Both the position numbers and the translations under genes were made by a program. A stretch of DNA of 64,000 nucleotides from assembly GCA_029204225.1 (NCBI GenBank), contig CM055106.1, positions 48,249,337-48,313,336 on the forward strand, in the 5' to 3' direction. Source of the DNA: Diphasiastrum complanatum (Eukaryota; Streptophyta; Lycopodiopsida; Lycopodiales; Lycopodiaceae). Of this stretch, positions 1 to 12,656 are shown piece after piece; the first letter of the stretch is position 1; each line of letters starts with the position of its first letter. The notes below the pieces were generated by a model. That model was not told the DNA's origin. It ran no database searches and worked only from the letters and a program-made list of their open reading frames with translations.

Positions 1-1020
1 CTGTGAGTATGAACTTGGGGATTGTTTCGTGGAGGATATTGATGTGATGGGTTCCGTGAAGCAAATTGGTTTCTAGGAGGCTGGTATTGTCCTCCTGATT
101 GGTCGTGATGCTGGTTTCTTGGATTGTAGCAACAATAAAAAGAGGAATGGCCCACGAAGTCACATATTTTGCATTTAATCAAAGAGGTATCTAGTACCGG
201 TTGATAAGATGGGCATTCATTTCTAGTGTGTGCACCCCTACAATGAGGGCACCATGTATTGTCACGTCTATGAAATACCTGGTCAGTGGGTAACTAGCCA
301 GTGGGTAACTAGCCTGACATGGAACTTTGTATATACTTCAAGGTGTTTTGAAACTCCTTCATAAGTTTCTCCATTTGTTGTTGGTGTTGCTGGTTAAGTG
401 ACTCCATATGAGATTTCCACTGTTGTTCTCGAGTTTCGTCGTTTGGTCTAGATTCATGGACATCATGGTGTGCTCTTCGTTCTCTAGGTTCATCAACATC
501 TGATCCCTCGTCCTCTTCTCGGATGGTGTCAGACATGGCTTGTTTTAATGATATGTATTTATCATTAGATCTGAGTTCACGTTTGATCCATCTGGGAAGT
601 CCGACTAGAAACTAGATGATGAGCATTGACTCCGTGGGTTGTTCTTGTACCTGACTTTTTAAGCGTTTAAATCTTTCAATATAGTCACGTACTTTCTCAT
701 CCTTTGTCATTTTGATATTACTTAGTTTGACAAAGGGACTCTCGATCACATGAAATGGTTTGAATCGCTTGATGAAGGATTCTTTCAAGAGAGACCAATC
801 ACGATTATCTTCATGATCCAGGTTGAAGAACCATTCACGTGCTCGATCGATCATGGTCATCAAGAAAAGTTGTATCATGGCTTCGGGAGATGGCTCACCA
901 TATACATCGCAAACAATCTCAAAGACTTGGAGAAATCTTTGAGGGTCTAAATTCTAGCTTGGGTGTGCATTTTTCAGTACGAGGAACGTGGTTGGCAAAA
1001 GCCCCATTTAAGTGGGCCAA
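1..1020 (-). pseudogene. Ty3-gypsy gag polyprotein fragment, broken
   Basis: On the minus strand a Retrotrans_gag-type domain is visible at about 960-612. It contains the capsid-like stretch DRAREWFFNLDHED followed by a WSLLKESFIKRFKP segment and a YIERFKRLK helix. A charged, Gln-rich linker follows (536-309). Two zinc knuckles come next: a variant C-x2-C-x3-H-x4-C (CPHCRGAHTRNEC, about 256-218) and a canonical C-x2-C-x4-H-x4-C (CKICDFVGHSSFYC, about 175-134). Stop codons separate the pieces (just after residues STESMLII, after QSSMSG, and near 950), so no full protein can be made. The knuckles bind element RNA in working copies. The element continues beyond the left edge, where protease and pol would lie. 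The family call is firm; the lineage within gypsy is not determined. Confidence 0.8.
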
Positions 1021-2014
1021 TTAAGTGAATTCTTGCATGAGAAGACTCAACAACATGAAATTGTGGTCGGTTGTAGGCAACTTCAACTCTCATAGGCTCC
1101 CATATCTCTTTCTTGATTTCTTATCTCTGGAATCCAGGTGTTTCTACCCATTACAAGCGGTTGGCTCTTTAAATATGATCTTCTTAATTCAAAGCCAGAT
1201 CAAGCAGAAGGATATGGGTTTGTTGTAGTATGTTTCCCAGCTTGTCAGTGGGAAGCTTGGGTAGCGTTCACTCCAGTTGCAAGCACACAATCAAACATGC
1301 AACTTAAACTATTCATCTACAGATTTGCAACAAATACTGATGAATTTCAATCGGTTCTTGCTAATGTCTACTTATGAAACATTAGAAAAACAAACAAGAT
1401 ACTCAATTTAAACTACATATCAACATAACTGAAAGCAATAAACAAGAAACCGATTACTAAACAACATATTGAAAGTCCAAGGATCAAGAAACACTCATTT
1501 CTTGATTCTTGGACAGCCCAAGAACATCAAGAACTGGAATGTCAAGGATATGCAAGATTTACTCCACAAATCCAGCCTGTTTAGTTTACTTGTATGCTGA
1601 AATATACATTAAAAATATGGAACAAGAGATCTAATCCACAATACAAGACGAAAGAGCGCAAGAAATTACTCTAATTCCACAACTATTCCACAACCACACT
1701 CAAAGGAATGGAAGGGCATGCTCATAATAGAATCACTCAAGAAAACCATTATGAACAAGGAGCTTAAAAAATGACAAGAACTCGTGGAAGATCTTCTTAT
1801 TAAAATCAAGAGCAAATTGACAATACATGTAAATCTCCCTCACAAGAGAGGGGAGCTCTTAAATAAACTAAGAGGCTGCCCATGTGGAGCCTAAGTGGCA
1901 GTTCCACAATTTACAAATTCCAAGTGGAATTAGCTCGTCCACTAGAGAAGACATCAGGTAAGCATAATTTGTGGATGATAATTGGGATGACACTCAAGGA
2001 GATGCTACAGTGAC
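1021..2014. other. Unassigned stretch, no gene recognised
   Basis: Only short open frames without recognisable motifs occur here. The stretch is AT-rich and lies between the gypsy gag and a minus-strand LTR-like sequence. It may be leader of one of these elements, but I see no primer-binding site that would prove it. Confidence 0.4.
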
Positions 2015-2747
2015 AAAATTTCCAAAATTCACACGTGTGGGGAATGTCCACAAGAGTGACTGATCTTAATTAAGCTTTGTGATTGGCACTATAACCTGAT
2101 TCTAGATTGATCAACAAAATCTAGTTCAAAAGAAATGGCTAATCCACAATCTAGCATGCTAATCAACAGAATATAATAGCAATGAATCAAAGAATGAATA
2201 AAAATACAAGACTTTAGTGTACGAGCATTAGCCTCAACACGAGTTAGAGAGAGAGAGAGCTAGAGAGATAACAAGCAATATTTGTTTAGATCCAAAATGG
2301 CATGAGATAGCTACAAAACTTTGGTTCTTCATCATTCATTGTGTGGAGAGCTACACATATTTATGGAGATTGAGGTAGCTCGAGGTAGAACCATATCTAT
2401 CCATTCCAAAATGACATCTAGAGTCTATGTGACATTTGTCACTTGTCATGCATGAAATTCTACCAACTTTTTACAAGTGTACTAGTTCTAACTAGAAATG
2501 TCCAAATCATCATGCATGTGTCCATTAAACTTTGTGCATGCCTTGCATGTTACTATGGATCACTTACAATTAATGCATGTGAGTTGTCACGAGTTTCTAC
2601 AAGCATAATCATGCTAATTCTATGTCTACAAACTATATGCAAGTTGCATTTATCAAACTAGATAATACATAACCATGTAGCTCGAGTTCTATGTAGGCCA
2701 AACTTGGCATTTTGCATTAATGAGCTACATACTTGCATGGTACAACA
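2015..2747 (-). repeat. Probable diverged LTR of the copia C family
   Basis: Read on the minus strand, this stretch starts TGTTGTACC (from 2747). It shares the order of landmarks seen in the copia C LTRs at 47,889 and 55,069: an early TGTAG/GAGCTC-rich part, a short AT stretch, a GATGAA block, a CATTTTGGAT block, a short CT run (the complement of GAGAGAGAGAG near 2250), and CACACGTGTGAATT near the end (2030-2039). No intact TGGTATCAGAGC primer site follows, so the boundary on that side is uncertain. Confidence 0.45.
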
Positions 2748-3841
2748 TTTGTAGCAAGCCAAGAAATCAATATGGATTGTTTTTCAATTTTAACATATAG
2801 TTGCACATGTATGATACGTCATTGGATGTATAGACAATGTTTTTCAGTTCGTGCATCAATTTTTGTGTGGTGACCTAGGGACATGTCAATCCTACTTGGA
2901 GGTAGGTGGCATGGAGTGTACTTGGAAGTGGTACATATTCTGCGAGCATGGAGTTCATTACAAGGTGATGTGGATCCATCATGTCCATGGTTGTGAGCTG
3001 ACATGGATGGAGATGATTACTCAGGGAGTAATTGCTAATACTTTGGTGAGTATTCAGATGAGCTGTATGGTTATATGCACAGTGATCTCCAAGTTGGCGT
3101 CGCATGTTGTTTTTATCCATCATTATTTGGTAAGCAGGATGCATCTTGTATGGTTAGATCCAGTTGGAGTCTAGTTGCACTACAGGTGGACAAATTCTTG
3201 GAGAGTTATTAGCGGGTAATGTGTACTTGGTGATCAGATGGTACAAGGTACATTTCTAATGGAACTATCCTACCTGATATGTTATGGATCGTGGGTCAGT
3301 TGATCATCATGATTGTTGAATCTAGTATGCATTTGCGTTGGTTTGGTTGACATGTCCTTGGTAGGAGGCCTATGTATTGGTCAAATCGGAGTTGGCAATG
3401 TCAAGCATGGGAAGTTGAGCCTACATGGGATATAGGAGAGAAAAATCATTATCAGTATCTTAGGGAGATGGGCGAGCTATCCTTGTATAGCCTACATTCA
3501 TTCATTGAGTTCTTGGTAGAATCTTGTGCTTGGAGCATGAAATGGATGGGGATCAGCTTTTAGGACTTATTGCACAGGATGTCAGGGCAAAGAGTCTTGG
3601 AGCATGGCTTTTTTCGGGAGATACATCAAGGATGAGGCTTGGAGCGCTCATTGGATCGATATGATTGGTCTTGGGTGATGTATGATGGCATTTGATAGAT
3701 ATATGCTTGGACATGAGGGCATCTTCGTTACAAGTGTGGGGCCATTAGCGAAGACCTGATTTGGTGACCAATGGTGTAGCAGTGGATCTACAGGTGTCAC
3801 AGGTGCTAGTACGACAAGATATAGTTATGGGCAAGCCTTTG
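2748..3841. other. Unassigned stretch, no gene recognised
   Basis: Several open frames of 60-107 codons exist on both strands, but their translations are rich in His, Trp, Cys and Met with no domain pattern. Both strands are about equally open, which is typical of non-coding sequence. I see no tRNA, LTR terminus or simple repeat. Confidence 0.4.
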
Positions 3842-3890
3842 TTGGAATTCGATGCTCAGCCTCAAATCCATTCAATAATGAACATCCAAA
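3842..3890 (+). repeat. Dispersed repeat shared with 46,983-47,031
   Basis: The stretch beginning GTTGGAATTCGATGCTCAGC and ending in CAATAATGAACATCC recurs with few differences at about 46,983-47,031. Both copies are followed by unrelated sequence. It probably marks the edge of one repeat family, perhaps the terminus of an LTR, since it starts TGTTGG in the left copy. Confidence 0.55.
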
Positions 3891-3972
3891 AAAACCAGAA
3901 ATAGAAGGCTCAAATTTCTAAGCAGAGGATCAAAAAATTCGATCTTGAATTTTTTCTAGAATTCCTCAATAC

Positions 3973-4448
3973 CAGATCGACTCAAAAAAATTCTATATTT
4001 TTTGAGTCATTGTACATTTTTTGATACTTGTAAATTTTGATATTGTCGGTCTAAAATACGAACAATGACTTTGCTTGACAGTCCGCCCACTTTGTACATG
4101 CATTAACTGTAATGAGGCGGTTGTAATAGCTACAACAAAAGGTAGTTGTAGATATTTTTGTAGGATATCAATCCTAGAATCTTCATCAGAAAACTTCTTC
4201 TGATTATTCGAGTTTTTGTAACAAGAGTATTCACTCTAAATGACTGTAAGCTGAACTTATCACTCCAAGCATTGTACTCACTGTTTGATATTAATCAGAG
4301 TGCAAATTTTCAATCCTACTATTGTATTGTTTCTTTGTGCATTTGTCTGAATCATTCAATTTGAATATTCTGCTATTGTTTGTGGCGTTTCCGATCCTAC
4401 ACACACCCGTTGGAGCTTCTACTGACTACTAACCTCTCGATTTTGACA
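3973..4448 (+). repeat. 5' LTR of copia A
   Basis: It matches 8321-8786 over its whole length and ends ...TTTTGACA directly before the primer site. It contains a TAATGAGGCGGTTGTAATAG block and a TGTTTGATATTAATCAGAGT block that also occur in the 3' copy. The upstream limit is set only by loss of similarity. Confidence 0.75.
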
Positions 4449-4460
4449 TGGTATCAGAGC
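4449..4460 (+). other. Primer-binding site of copia A (initiator tRNA-Met)
   Basis: TGGTATCAGAGC is complementary to the 3' end of plant initiator tRNA-Met, the usual minus-strand DNA primer of Ty1-copia elements. It sits next to the LTR end, which sets the LTR boundary and orientation. Confidence 0.85.
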
Positions 4461-4590
4461 AAGAAGTTTAGTAATCTGTATTTTATTGTGGATTATCAAG
4501 TCTTGTTTCTATCAAGATGTTGTTCTAGCAAGCGTGCAACCAACAGTACCTTGAAATCATTGTTTCTACCAATGATCTCGCTCAAATAGA

Positions 4591-7500
4591 ATGGATTCGT
4601 CTTCAAGTTCTTCTCTAATCAACATAGTCAATGGAAGCAACTACCATCTATGGAAACTCAAAATGAAGGTCATACTACTAGCCAAGGAACTGTGGGACAT
4701 CGTTGATGGCACATAAGTTAAACCTGAAGGTGATGCAGCCACTATCACCAAATGGAGGCTGAAAGATGACAAGGCTTTTTTCATGATCACTCTCAACATC
4801 AAACACAATCAAATCAATCACATAAGAGCTGTTCAGAATGCTAAGAGTGCATGGGACATCCTAGCAACACTCTACGATATCAGGGACGTCTCCTCCAAAC
4901 TCCATTGAGGAAGAAATTCTTCACCTTGAGAATGTCTGAAGCAACAAGTGTTTCAAACCATATCAACAACTTTCAAAATCTTATGGACCAGATGACTGCA
5001 ATTGGCTCAATCATTGAAGATACCGATGCTATTATGACTCTATTATCGAGTCTTCTTGAGGCCTATGAAAATTAAGTCCTAGTAATTTCGATTTAGGAAA
5101 ACATCACCCTTTTCAAGAGTGATCTCATTATTTCAACAAGAAGAGGTTAGAAGATCCGCAACCTCCTCAGGCACAGGGTCGGATCCTCAAGCTCCATATT
5201 TCAAAAATCAAAAGTTCAGATCCAAAAAAAAAGAGCAATATGCAGTCAGGATCGAATTTTGACTCAGGCTCAAATTTTGGCTCTGGGTCGAATTCAGGCT
5301 CTAGGTCGAATCCGAATTTTTCATTTTTCCAACCAAAGCATAAACTTTTCTACATATACTGCAAGAGAACTAGACATCAGATCAAGGACTATAGAATTTA
5401 AAATTCAACAATGAGAAGAAGAAGTAGTTCCAACAATAAGCAAATTCTACCTCAACCAGTTTTTTGATACAACAACAAGAGAAAGATGAAGCAGCCTTTA
5501 TGACCAAGGTCGGAGAACAACATGATATCGATTCCTGGTATCTCGATTATGGAGCAACTCAACACATGGCTCGCCATCAAGACTGGTTCAAAGATTATAA
5601 ATCTTGCACCCACTCTTGAGTTGTGCAACTTGGAGACAACTCATCACATTCTATTCGAGGTGAAGGAACAATCAGAATCAAATTTCAGAAAGGTGAAGTC
5701 AAGTTGCTATCCAACATTCTCCACATTCCATATTTGACCAAGAATCTGCTCTCAAATAGCATAATCACTGATTCAGGTTAGAGGGTCGAATTCGATACAA
5801 CTGGTTGCACCATCCTTGACAAAACTCAAAAAGTTCTAGCTTTCGAGAGAAGAACTGGAAATCTCTACAAACTCAGCCATTGTCATTCTTCCAACAATCA
5901 AGCTCTTCACACCCCAGCTTCTGAATCATCTGATATGCTTTGGCATTTTAGATTAGTCCATCTGAAGTTCAATAGTATTCAACAAATGTTGACTCATAAA
6001 CTAGTACAAGATCCGCCTTCTGTCAAAAAGCCAACTTCTCCATGTAAAAGCTGTATAATCAGAAAGCATGCTAAAAGTCCTTTAATTTCTGACTCAGTTC
6101 ATACTTCCAAAGGCCTGCTAGATCTTATACATAGCGACATCTGTGGCCCGATGCAGACTACTTCCAAAGGAGAAGCTCTATACCTCCTAACCTTCATCGA
6201 TGACTTTTATCGAAGGACTACAACCTATTTTCTGAAGAACAAATCAGAGGCATTCAAGTTCTTCATGCAGTTCAAGGCATCTGCTGAAAATCAGACCCAG
6301 AGGAAGATCAAAGCTCTATGCACAGATGGAGGGGGAGAATTTATCTCCACCGAAAGGAGTTCTGCAAGGCCAACAGATTATATCAACAATTCACAACGAG
6401 CTACTCACCTCAGTAGCTGAACGGAAGAATCAGACACTCATCAAAAGTGCCAAGAGCATATTGGCCCATGCCTCTCTTCCAAAGAAAATTTGGGTGGAAG
6501 CTGTTTCCAGCGGCCGCCTACCTACAAAATCGATCCATCACCAAAGTCCTAAATGGCAAGACACCTTATGAGGTGTGGACAGGATCGAAACTAGCACTCA
6601 AGAATATCAGAGTATTTGGTTGCATTGCTTATGTTCAGATCCTTGATAATCTCATAAAGAAGTTGAATGACAAAAGAACAAAATCGATTTTCGTTGGCTA
6701 TTCCCCATATCACAAGGCATACAAGCTCTACAATATGGAAACAGAGAAATCATTCACGAGCATAGATGTCATTTTTGTGGAAGATCTATTTATTAACTAC
6801 AAAGGAAAAGCTCAAGAATTTTTCGGTAAATTATCGAAGAAATTTTTGATCCATGTATCGAAAAAGGCTCCAGGATCGAAAATCAGAAAATCGATACAAA
6901 CTCGAAAAATCAGCCAAGAAGATCAAATCGACCAAGATAGCCTCCATCTAGATTTATGAACGATGCAGCTTGCTACTTCGTATAGGAACCAAATACAGAT
7001 TCGGAGGTGATGTCTACACCTAATGCTGAATTCGATTCTCTGATAGAGAATCAAACATGGATAGTCACTGAGGTGCCATAGGGAAGAAATCTGATTCCAT
7101 GAAAGTCGATATTCAAGGCGAAGTATGATGCTGAAGGAAGGTTGAATCGATACAAAGCCAGGCTGGTCACCAAAGTCTATTTCTAGATTCCATATTTGGA
7201 CTATTCTGAGACCTTCAGCCTAGTTGTCAGGCATGCTTTGATCCGTTTGCTACTCTCCTTTGCAGCTGCAGCATATCTCGCAGTTCATCAAATGGATGTC
7301 CAAATGCTTTTCCTCAATGAGACCATTAAAGAGGAAATCTTTATGTCACAACCAAAAGGATACGAGCTGAGCGGAAAGCAACACCTTGTGTGCAAAATTC
7401 ACAAGGCACTCTATGGGCTGAAACAATCACCCAGGGCCTGGTTCCAGAAAATAAATACATTCCTTATTGAGAATGTTTTCATTCAAATTCAGCAGACTCA

Positions 7501-8320
7501 AATGTCTACTTAAAATCTGTATCAAATTTCTTCATCATCATCACTCTCTATGTGGATGATACACTATTATTCATTAACAATATGAATCTGATGAAGGAAA
7601 CAGAATGCATGCTGGCCAAGGAGTACAAAATGATTGATATGGGTCCAGGCCACTATTGTCTCGAAATTGAAATTTTTTGAATTCGATCCAACCATCTAAT
7701 TTTCATCAGCCAACAGAGATATCTCACAAATGTGCTGGAAAAGTATGGAGGGAATGGCCAACTGCAAATCTAGTCTCTTTCCACTCGACCCTAGACTGAA
7801 GCTGTCAAAAGAACAATCTTCTCAAATCGAGACAGAAAAAGAGGAGACTCAAGCAATATCCGTTTCACTCCAACATCGACTCACTGATGTATTCAATGAC
7901 CTGTACTCGACCTGACATTGCATATTCGATCAGTTCACTCAATCACCAGTATCAAATACAGGTCTAACCCATTGGAAAGCGCTCACAAAGGTCATGAAGT
8001 AAATCCAGACAACCAAACATCTTACCATTTGTTATGGAGGCAACCAACCTGCCAACATACTTGAAGGATACACAGATGCAGATTGGGCAGAGAATATCGA
8101 TACCAGAAGATTGACTTCTAGATTTGTATTTTTATACAATCAAGGCCCAATCTCTTGGAACAACCGAAAGTAGACCTCTATAACATTATCATCAACCGAA
8201 TCAGAATACATTGCTGCCATGAATGCTACAAAGGAGACAATTTGGTTGAGGCACCTGCTAGCAGAAATCGACCTTGCATAGTCATATCCAACGACCATCT
8301 TTTGTGACAACTTCGATATC
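4591..8320 (+). pseudogene. copia A gag-pol remnant
   Basis: The start ATG at 4591 opens a gag of the copia UBN2 type (NGSNYHLWKLKMKVILLAKE), broken by a stop after LWDIVDGT and by frame changes. The protease active site is altered: DYGATQHM near 5550 instead of D-S/T-G. Integrase runs from about 5935 with the H...C-x2-C region (CKSCIIRKH), first Asp in HSDICGPM, second in TDGGGEF, and a damaged third acidic region with VAERKNQ near 6410. The reverse transcriptase spans about 7020-7680 with QMDVQMLFLNE, LYGLKQSPRAW and the YVDD box near 7550. RNase H follows (about 8050-8320) and is cut at CDNFD. At least ten stops or frame changes interrupt it. The tract at 6960-7030, joining integrase to RT, is shortened. 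Confidence 0.8.
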
Positions 8321-8786
8321 GGATCGACTCGAAAAAATTCTATATTTTTTGAGTCATTGTACATTTTTCAATACTTGTAAATTTCGATACCGTCGGTCTA
8401 AAATTTGACACAATGACTTCACGTTTACAGTTCGCCCACTTTGTACATGCATTAACTATAATGAGACGATTGTAATAACTACAACAAAAGATAGTTGTAG
8501 ATAGTTTTGTAGGATATCAATCCTAGAATCTTCATCAGAAAACTTCTTTTGATTATTCGAGTTTCTATAACAAGAGTTATCACCTAAACCTGTAAGCTGA
8601 AGTTATCACTTCAAGCATCACTGTTTGATATTAATCAGAGTGCAAATTTTTAGTCCTACTACTGTATCATTTCTTTGTGCATTTGTCTGAATCATTCAAT
8701 TTGAATATTCTGCTATTGTTTGTGGCGTTTCCAATCCTACATGCACCCGCTCGAGCTTCCGCTAACTAACATCTCAATTTTTGGTA
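8321..8786 (+). repeat. 3' LTR of copia A
   Basis: Direct repeat of 3973-4448 with clear point differences and short indels (for example CACCTAAACCTG for CACTCTAAATGACTG), so the insertion is old. It is fused to RNase H at its left edge without a polypurine tract. Confidence 0.75.
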
Positions 8787-9940
8787 GCCTTGGCATGTAT
8801 TTGATGTATTCATGTTGGTTTGCATGAATGTGTGCTTGCATGTTACCTTGTCACGAGGGTCTAGATCTGAGTCGGAGTTGTATGTGCTTATGCATTTACT
8901 ATGTCAGAAATGAAGTAGTCATTTGATATGCTCATTGACTTGTCGTTATGTCTACTAGTTGTCTATCTGGTGAGCGTATAGTTTTATGGTGGCAATAAGA
9001 TTTCCTTAGGTTGAGCCTCAGTCGCTCATTCATGTCAGCTTTACAGGTTTGTGCTTGTAAGTAATTAGTATGTACAAAGTTATTTACAATACTTACAATA
9101 CTTGCTATACATGGGGACATGTCTCGAGTTTGTCGGTCGAATTTGGCCTGCTGACCTTAGTTTGTCAGGGGGTAGGCCAGTTTTAGGACACTGTCCTTTT
9201 AGGAAGCTTGTGAATACTCTATATGTACAGTTTCTTTAGTAATACAATCAACTTTTGTTGTGCGATCTTTGAGAGCTTGTGAGGAGTGGCTTTGGTGATT
9301 GATTGATGTGATATGAATATTGCACTAGATCCTATCAGAATTTTAACTATAAGAAGATTCTATTTAGAGTAGAAACAATGTCCAAAATCTAGTTGCAGTT
9401 AGGATTTGCATTAAATCTAGCAACTTGCAAATGTAGGCCCATTTAAGAAAAAAAAGGTCTAGGATTTGAATAACACTAGAAAGATTTTAGATATGACTAC
9501 AATTTTTCAAAAAAAATTGTTTAATTGTGTCTTTTAAAAGACAATTATTTTTGTTGTTTCATCTTCTAGTCAACTTTTCCAACTTGTGACATCCAGACCA
9601 TAGGGAGGTATAGGTTTACACTGTTTTTATGCATAATGGTTTTGAACAGCAGCAATATTGCAGTAATATTCAACGTATGTTTGGAAAATGATGCTATATT
9701 CCATAGCATAATCCATCTAGCCATTGAAAAATCTAGCAGCATCATGGGAATATATACTAATACGATCGCCAAGTGAAGATCTCCTTATATCCTATTACAT
9801 GCAACCAAAAGGACAGCAGTGGAGCAAAACCACCCAACCAACAAGAAACTTCTTGTCTTCTAAAGGAGGGGATCTTGGCTTCTGAAATCAGAGATACAAT
9901 GAGGAGATGGGCAAGTTCCTACAAGATATATACTCTCCAA
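8787..9940. other. Unassigned stretch between copia A and copia B
   Basis: No domain, tRNA or LTR pair was found. Part of it (about 9115-9300) has an LTR-like look, with a polyadenylation-like TAGTAATACAATCAAC block, but has no partner in the window. The rest is AT-rich with short open frames on both strands. Confidence 0.35.
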
Positions 9941-10654
9941 TGAAGAAACAAAACTTTTCTATTACCAAAGCTTTGCTAGCTTTCAGCCCTCAATCTGACG
10001 AAAAGACATGAAGTGAAAATGTTCGTGAACATCACGAAAAGACATGAAGTGACACCCTGACAAAGAGACATGAACGCGAAAAGTTCGTGAAAGAAAATTT
10101 TTTGTGATACAGCAGAAGAAAGTTAGACGACGCGAAAGTCAGACGGCTCGAAGTGACAGGAAAATCTTTGCGACACTTTTCGACCTTCATGCTCCAAAGG
10201 ATCAAGAAGATCATGCAAGTACCAAGAAGTACAAAAAACCCTAATCTGATATGATGATGTCAGCGGAAGAGTGTTAGGACATGCCTAACCCACCTTTCTT
10301 GTAATCCGTGATTAGTTATAGATTGTTTAGTCTATCTAATCTAGTGTGCTGCTTTGAATGTATAAGATACATATAGTAGGAGATAATATATATATATATA
10401 TATATATATATACAAACTACAGAAAAGAAGTCCGCCTGTGAGCGAGACAAGTTTTGTAAGCAGGATTTACAGAGATCCAAGAAGTCCGCTAGTAAGCGAG
10501 ACATTACTCATGGGAGAGCACCGCTTCTCTCACGCCAATGCGCTGTGTGGGTCTGTCATACAGCGCACAAAAAACAAGAGGATCAATAGATGATACTGTA
10601 GCTATTACACACATATCACTCTTATTTTAGTCTGATCTTGAATGAATTATTGTC
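9941..10654 (+). repeat. 5' LTR of copia B copy 1, truncated
   Basis: It matches 12586-13030 through the GACATGAAG...GTGAAAA tract, the CCTTCATGCTCCAAAGGATC block and the CAAAAAACAAGAGGATCAAT block. A segment at about 10,315-10,560 is missing from the 3' copy but matches the minus-strand LTR near 36,000. It includes a (TA)n run and the paired GAAGTCCGC...AGCGAGACA repeats. The right edge is a deletion junction. Confidence 0.75.
10386..10412. repeat. (TA)n microsatellite inside the copia B LTR
   Basis: About 13 uninterrupted TA units lie within the 5' LTR of copia B. The 3' LTR lacks the segment that would hold them. Confidence 0.9.
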
Positions 10655-10659
10655 AAATT

Positions 10660-12656
10660 TGATGAGAGCAGAACGATGGCCAATGATGATTTGGTCAGTT
10701 ATGAAGTCCTTGGTAGACAATACTATGATCTACCAACTATGACAGAGGGAGCAAAGGACGAACACTCAAACAAAGATATTCGAGTCGCACCTCATTCAAG
10801 TGACGAATCAAACGAAGAAAAATTCGCAAGCCAGCCTATTGCTACAGTACCTGTATACCAAAACGGTTCCAGACCTAGCAGAGTTGATAAAGGCAAGAGC
10901 ATTGCAGTCCCAGTAGGATCTCCTAGAAGATCGACAAGAGAACGAAGAGCGCCAACAAGATTTGTGCCAGGTAGCTCAGCTTCTACACCAGAAGAGTTTT
11001 GTGGATTCAGTGGAGAACCGCAAACATTCAAGGAAGCGATTGAATGTCCAAAAAATGACAAATGGATCCAAGCCATGAACGAATAGATGGAATCCATGAG
11101 GAAAAATTAGGTATGGATGTTGCATCCATTACTATATAAGCAAAAGACTATAAAATGCAAGTGGGTATACAAGTTGAAGTACAGACCGAATGGAGATATT
11201 TCTAAATATAAAGCAATACTTGTAGCGAAGGGATTTTTTTAGAGATATGGTATTGCTATGCTGAGATCTTATCTCCTGTCATGAAACATTCGTCCCTACG
11301 TTTACTGTTTGCATATGCAGCTGTTTATGATCTTAGGATTACATCGTGGACAAGAAAACAACTTTTTGCATGGCGAGCTTGATGAGGAAGTCTACATGGA
11401 TCAACCTCCAAGCTACATTTCAAATTCACTTCCTACTTATGCATGCAGAATGCATAGGAGTATCTACGGTCTGAAGCAGTCAGCGCGGCAATGGTACAAG
11501 AAGAAAGATCAAGCCCTCAAGTCTTTAGGATTTAAGCCACTAGTTGTCAATTCTAATGTTTATGTAAGAATAACAGACGGAAATATCATCATTGTAACTG
11601 TGTATGTGGATGACACTTTGATATTTTGCGAAAGTGAAGAGCTTATTGCTGAGGTAATTATGATATCTTGAAACATTTCGAGATCATAGACCTGGGGAGA
11701 AGCCAAATGTTATCTTGGCTTACAGATTGACAAGGACTATGAGGGAGGTAAGTTGTACCTTCATTAGTCTAGATATATCTAGAAAATCCTAAAAGACTGA
11801 TGCTGAGTTGCAAGGGAGCAAATATCCCCATGCTTGTAGGAACAGTCCTGACGAATGAAGACTGTTCGAAGACTGAAGAAGAAAGAGAGTTGATGCAACT
11901 TACACCATACATGAAGCTGATCGGGTCGCTGATGTACCTTACAAATAACACACGTCCTGACATTGCTTATGCCGTATTCATGATGAGCCAATTCTGTATA
12001 AATCCAGGATCAACTCATTGGAAGATTGTGAAACGAATTTTGCAATACCTCCAAATAACGAAGGATTTTGGTTTGTGTTACTCTCATGATGTAGGATTCT
12101 AGATGCTTTCCTACAGTGATGCTAGCTGGGCATCTCTCAAGGATGACTGTGAAAGTTTCTTAGGAGGATGCACCATCACTTAGGAGCAGCAATTCTCTGG
12201 GTCAGCAAGAAGCAGACCATTGTGGCTCAGTCATCCTGCGAAGCAGAGTACGTTGCAACAACAAAGATGGCTAATAAAATTATTTGGCTCAAACAATTCC
12301 TTGACAAACTGGGTGAAACAAAGAGCGAGCCTTTGATTTTGTAGATGGACAATACATCTGCAATACATTTGACAAAGGATCCTGCATTTCATTCAAGGAC
12401 GAAACACATCGCAATCAAGTATCACTTGATAAGGGATCTGATCGGGAAGAAGATGCCGAAGACTATCTTCATTGGAACAAAGGAGATGGTGGCTGACATT
12501 TTCACAAAGGCCTTAGACAAAGGTCTATTTGAGAAACAGAGGAGCTGTCTTGGAGTCATCAAGCTACCACGCTTTGAGAGGGAGCTGAAGAAACAAAACT
12601 TTTCTATTACCAAAGCTTTGCTAGCTTTCAGCCCTCAGTCTGACGACAAGACATGA
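10660..12656 (+). pseudogene. copia B copy 1 pol remnant (linker, RT, RNase H)
   Basis: The frame opens after the deletion junction in the acidic, Ser-rich linker between integrase and RT (GSPRRSTRERRAPTRFVPG near 10,915). RT follows with KCKWVYKLKYRPNGDIS, a damaged KHSSLRLLFAYAA block, LDEEVYMDQPPSYIS, SIYGLKQSARQWYKK and YVDD at 11,603-11,614. RNase H then gives MDNTSAIHLTKDPAFHSRTKHI (12,345 on) and the C-terminal tail reads into the LTR. It is broken by several stops, including TAG at 11,084, one in KN*VW, one in LH*SR (near 11,766) and one before MDNTSA (near 12,342). The copy at 24 kb has CAG at two of these sites, so the stops arose by C-to-T change. No active protein is expected. Confidence 0.85.

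Larger units (their letters stand above)
3973..8786 (+). mobile_element. Ty1-copia element A, degenerate, with both LTRs
   Basis: Two direct repeats flank a broken gag-pol: about 3973-4448 and about 8321-8786. Both begin in GATCGACTC, carry a TTTGAGTCATTGTACATTTTT landmark and end in a CTCGATTTT/CTCAATTTT stretch. The first is followed at once by a primer-binding site TGGTATCAGAGC (4449-4460). The domain order protease, integrase, reverse transcriptase, RNase H is that of Ty1-copia. The 3' LTR joins RNase H directly at CDNFDIGS, so an internal deletion removed the end of RNase H, the polypurine tract and probably the start of the 3' LTR. The matching start of the 5' LTR is therefore also uncertain. 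Many stops mean this copy is dead. Confidence 0.8.

Noticed and set aside
2851..3174. 107-codon open frame
   Set aside because: The opposite strand is equally open, the translation is unusual (many His, Trp, Met, Cys) and no domain is seen.
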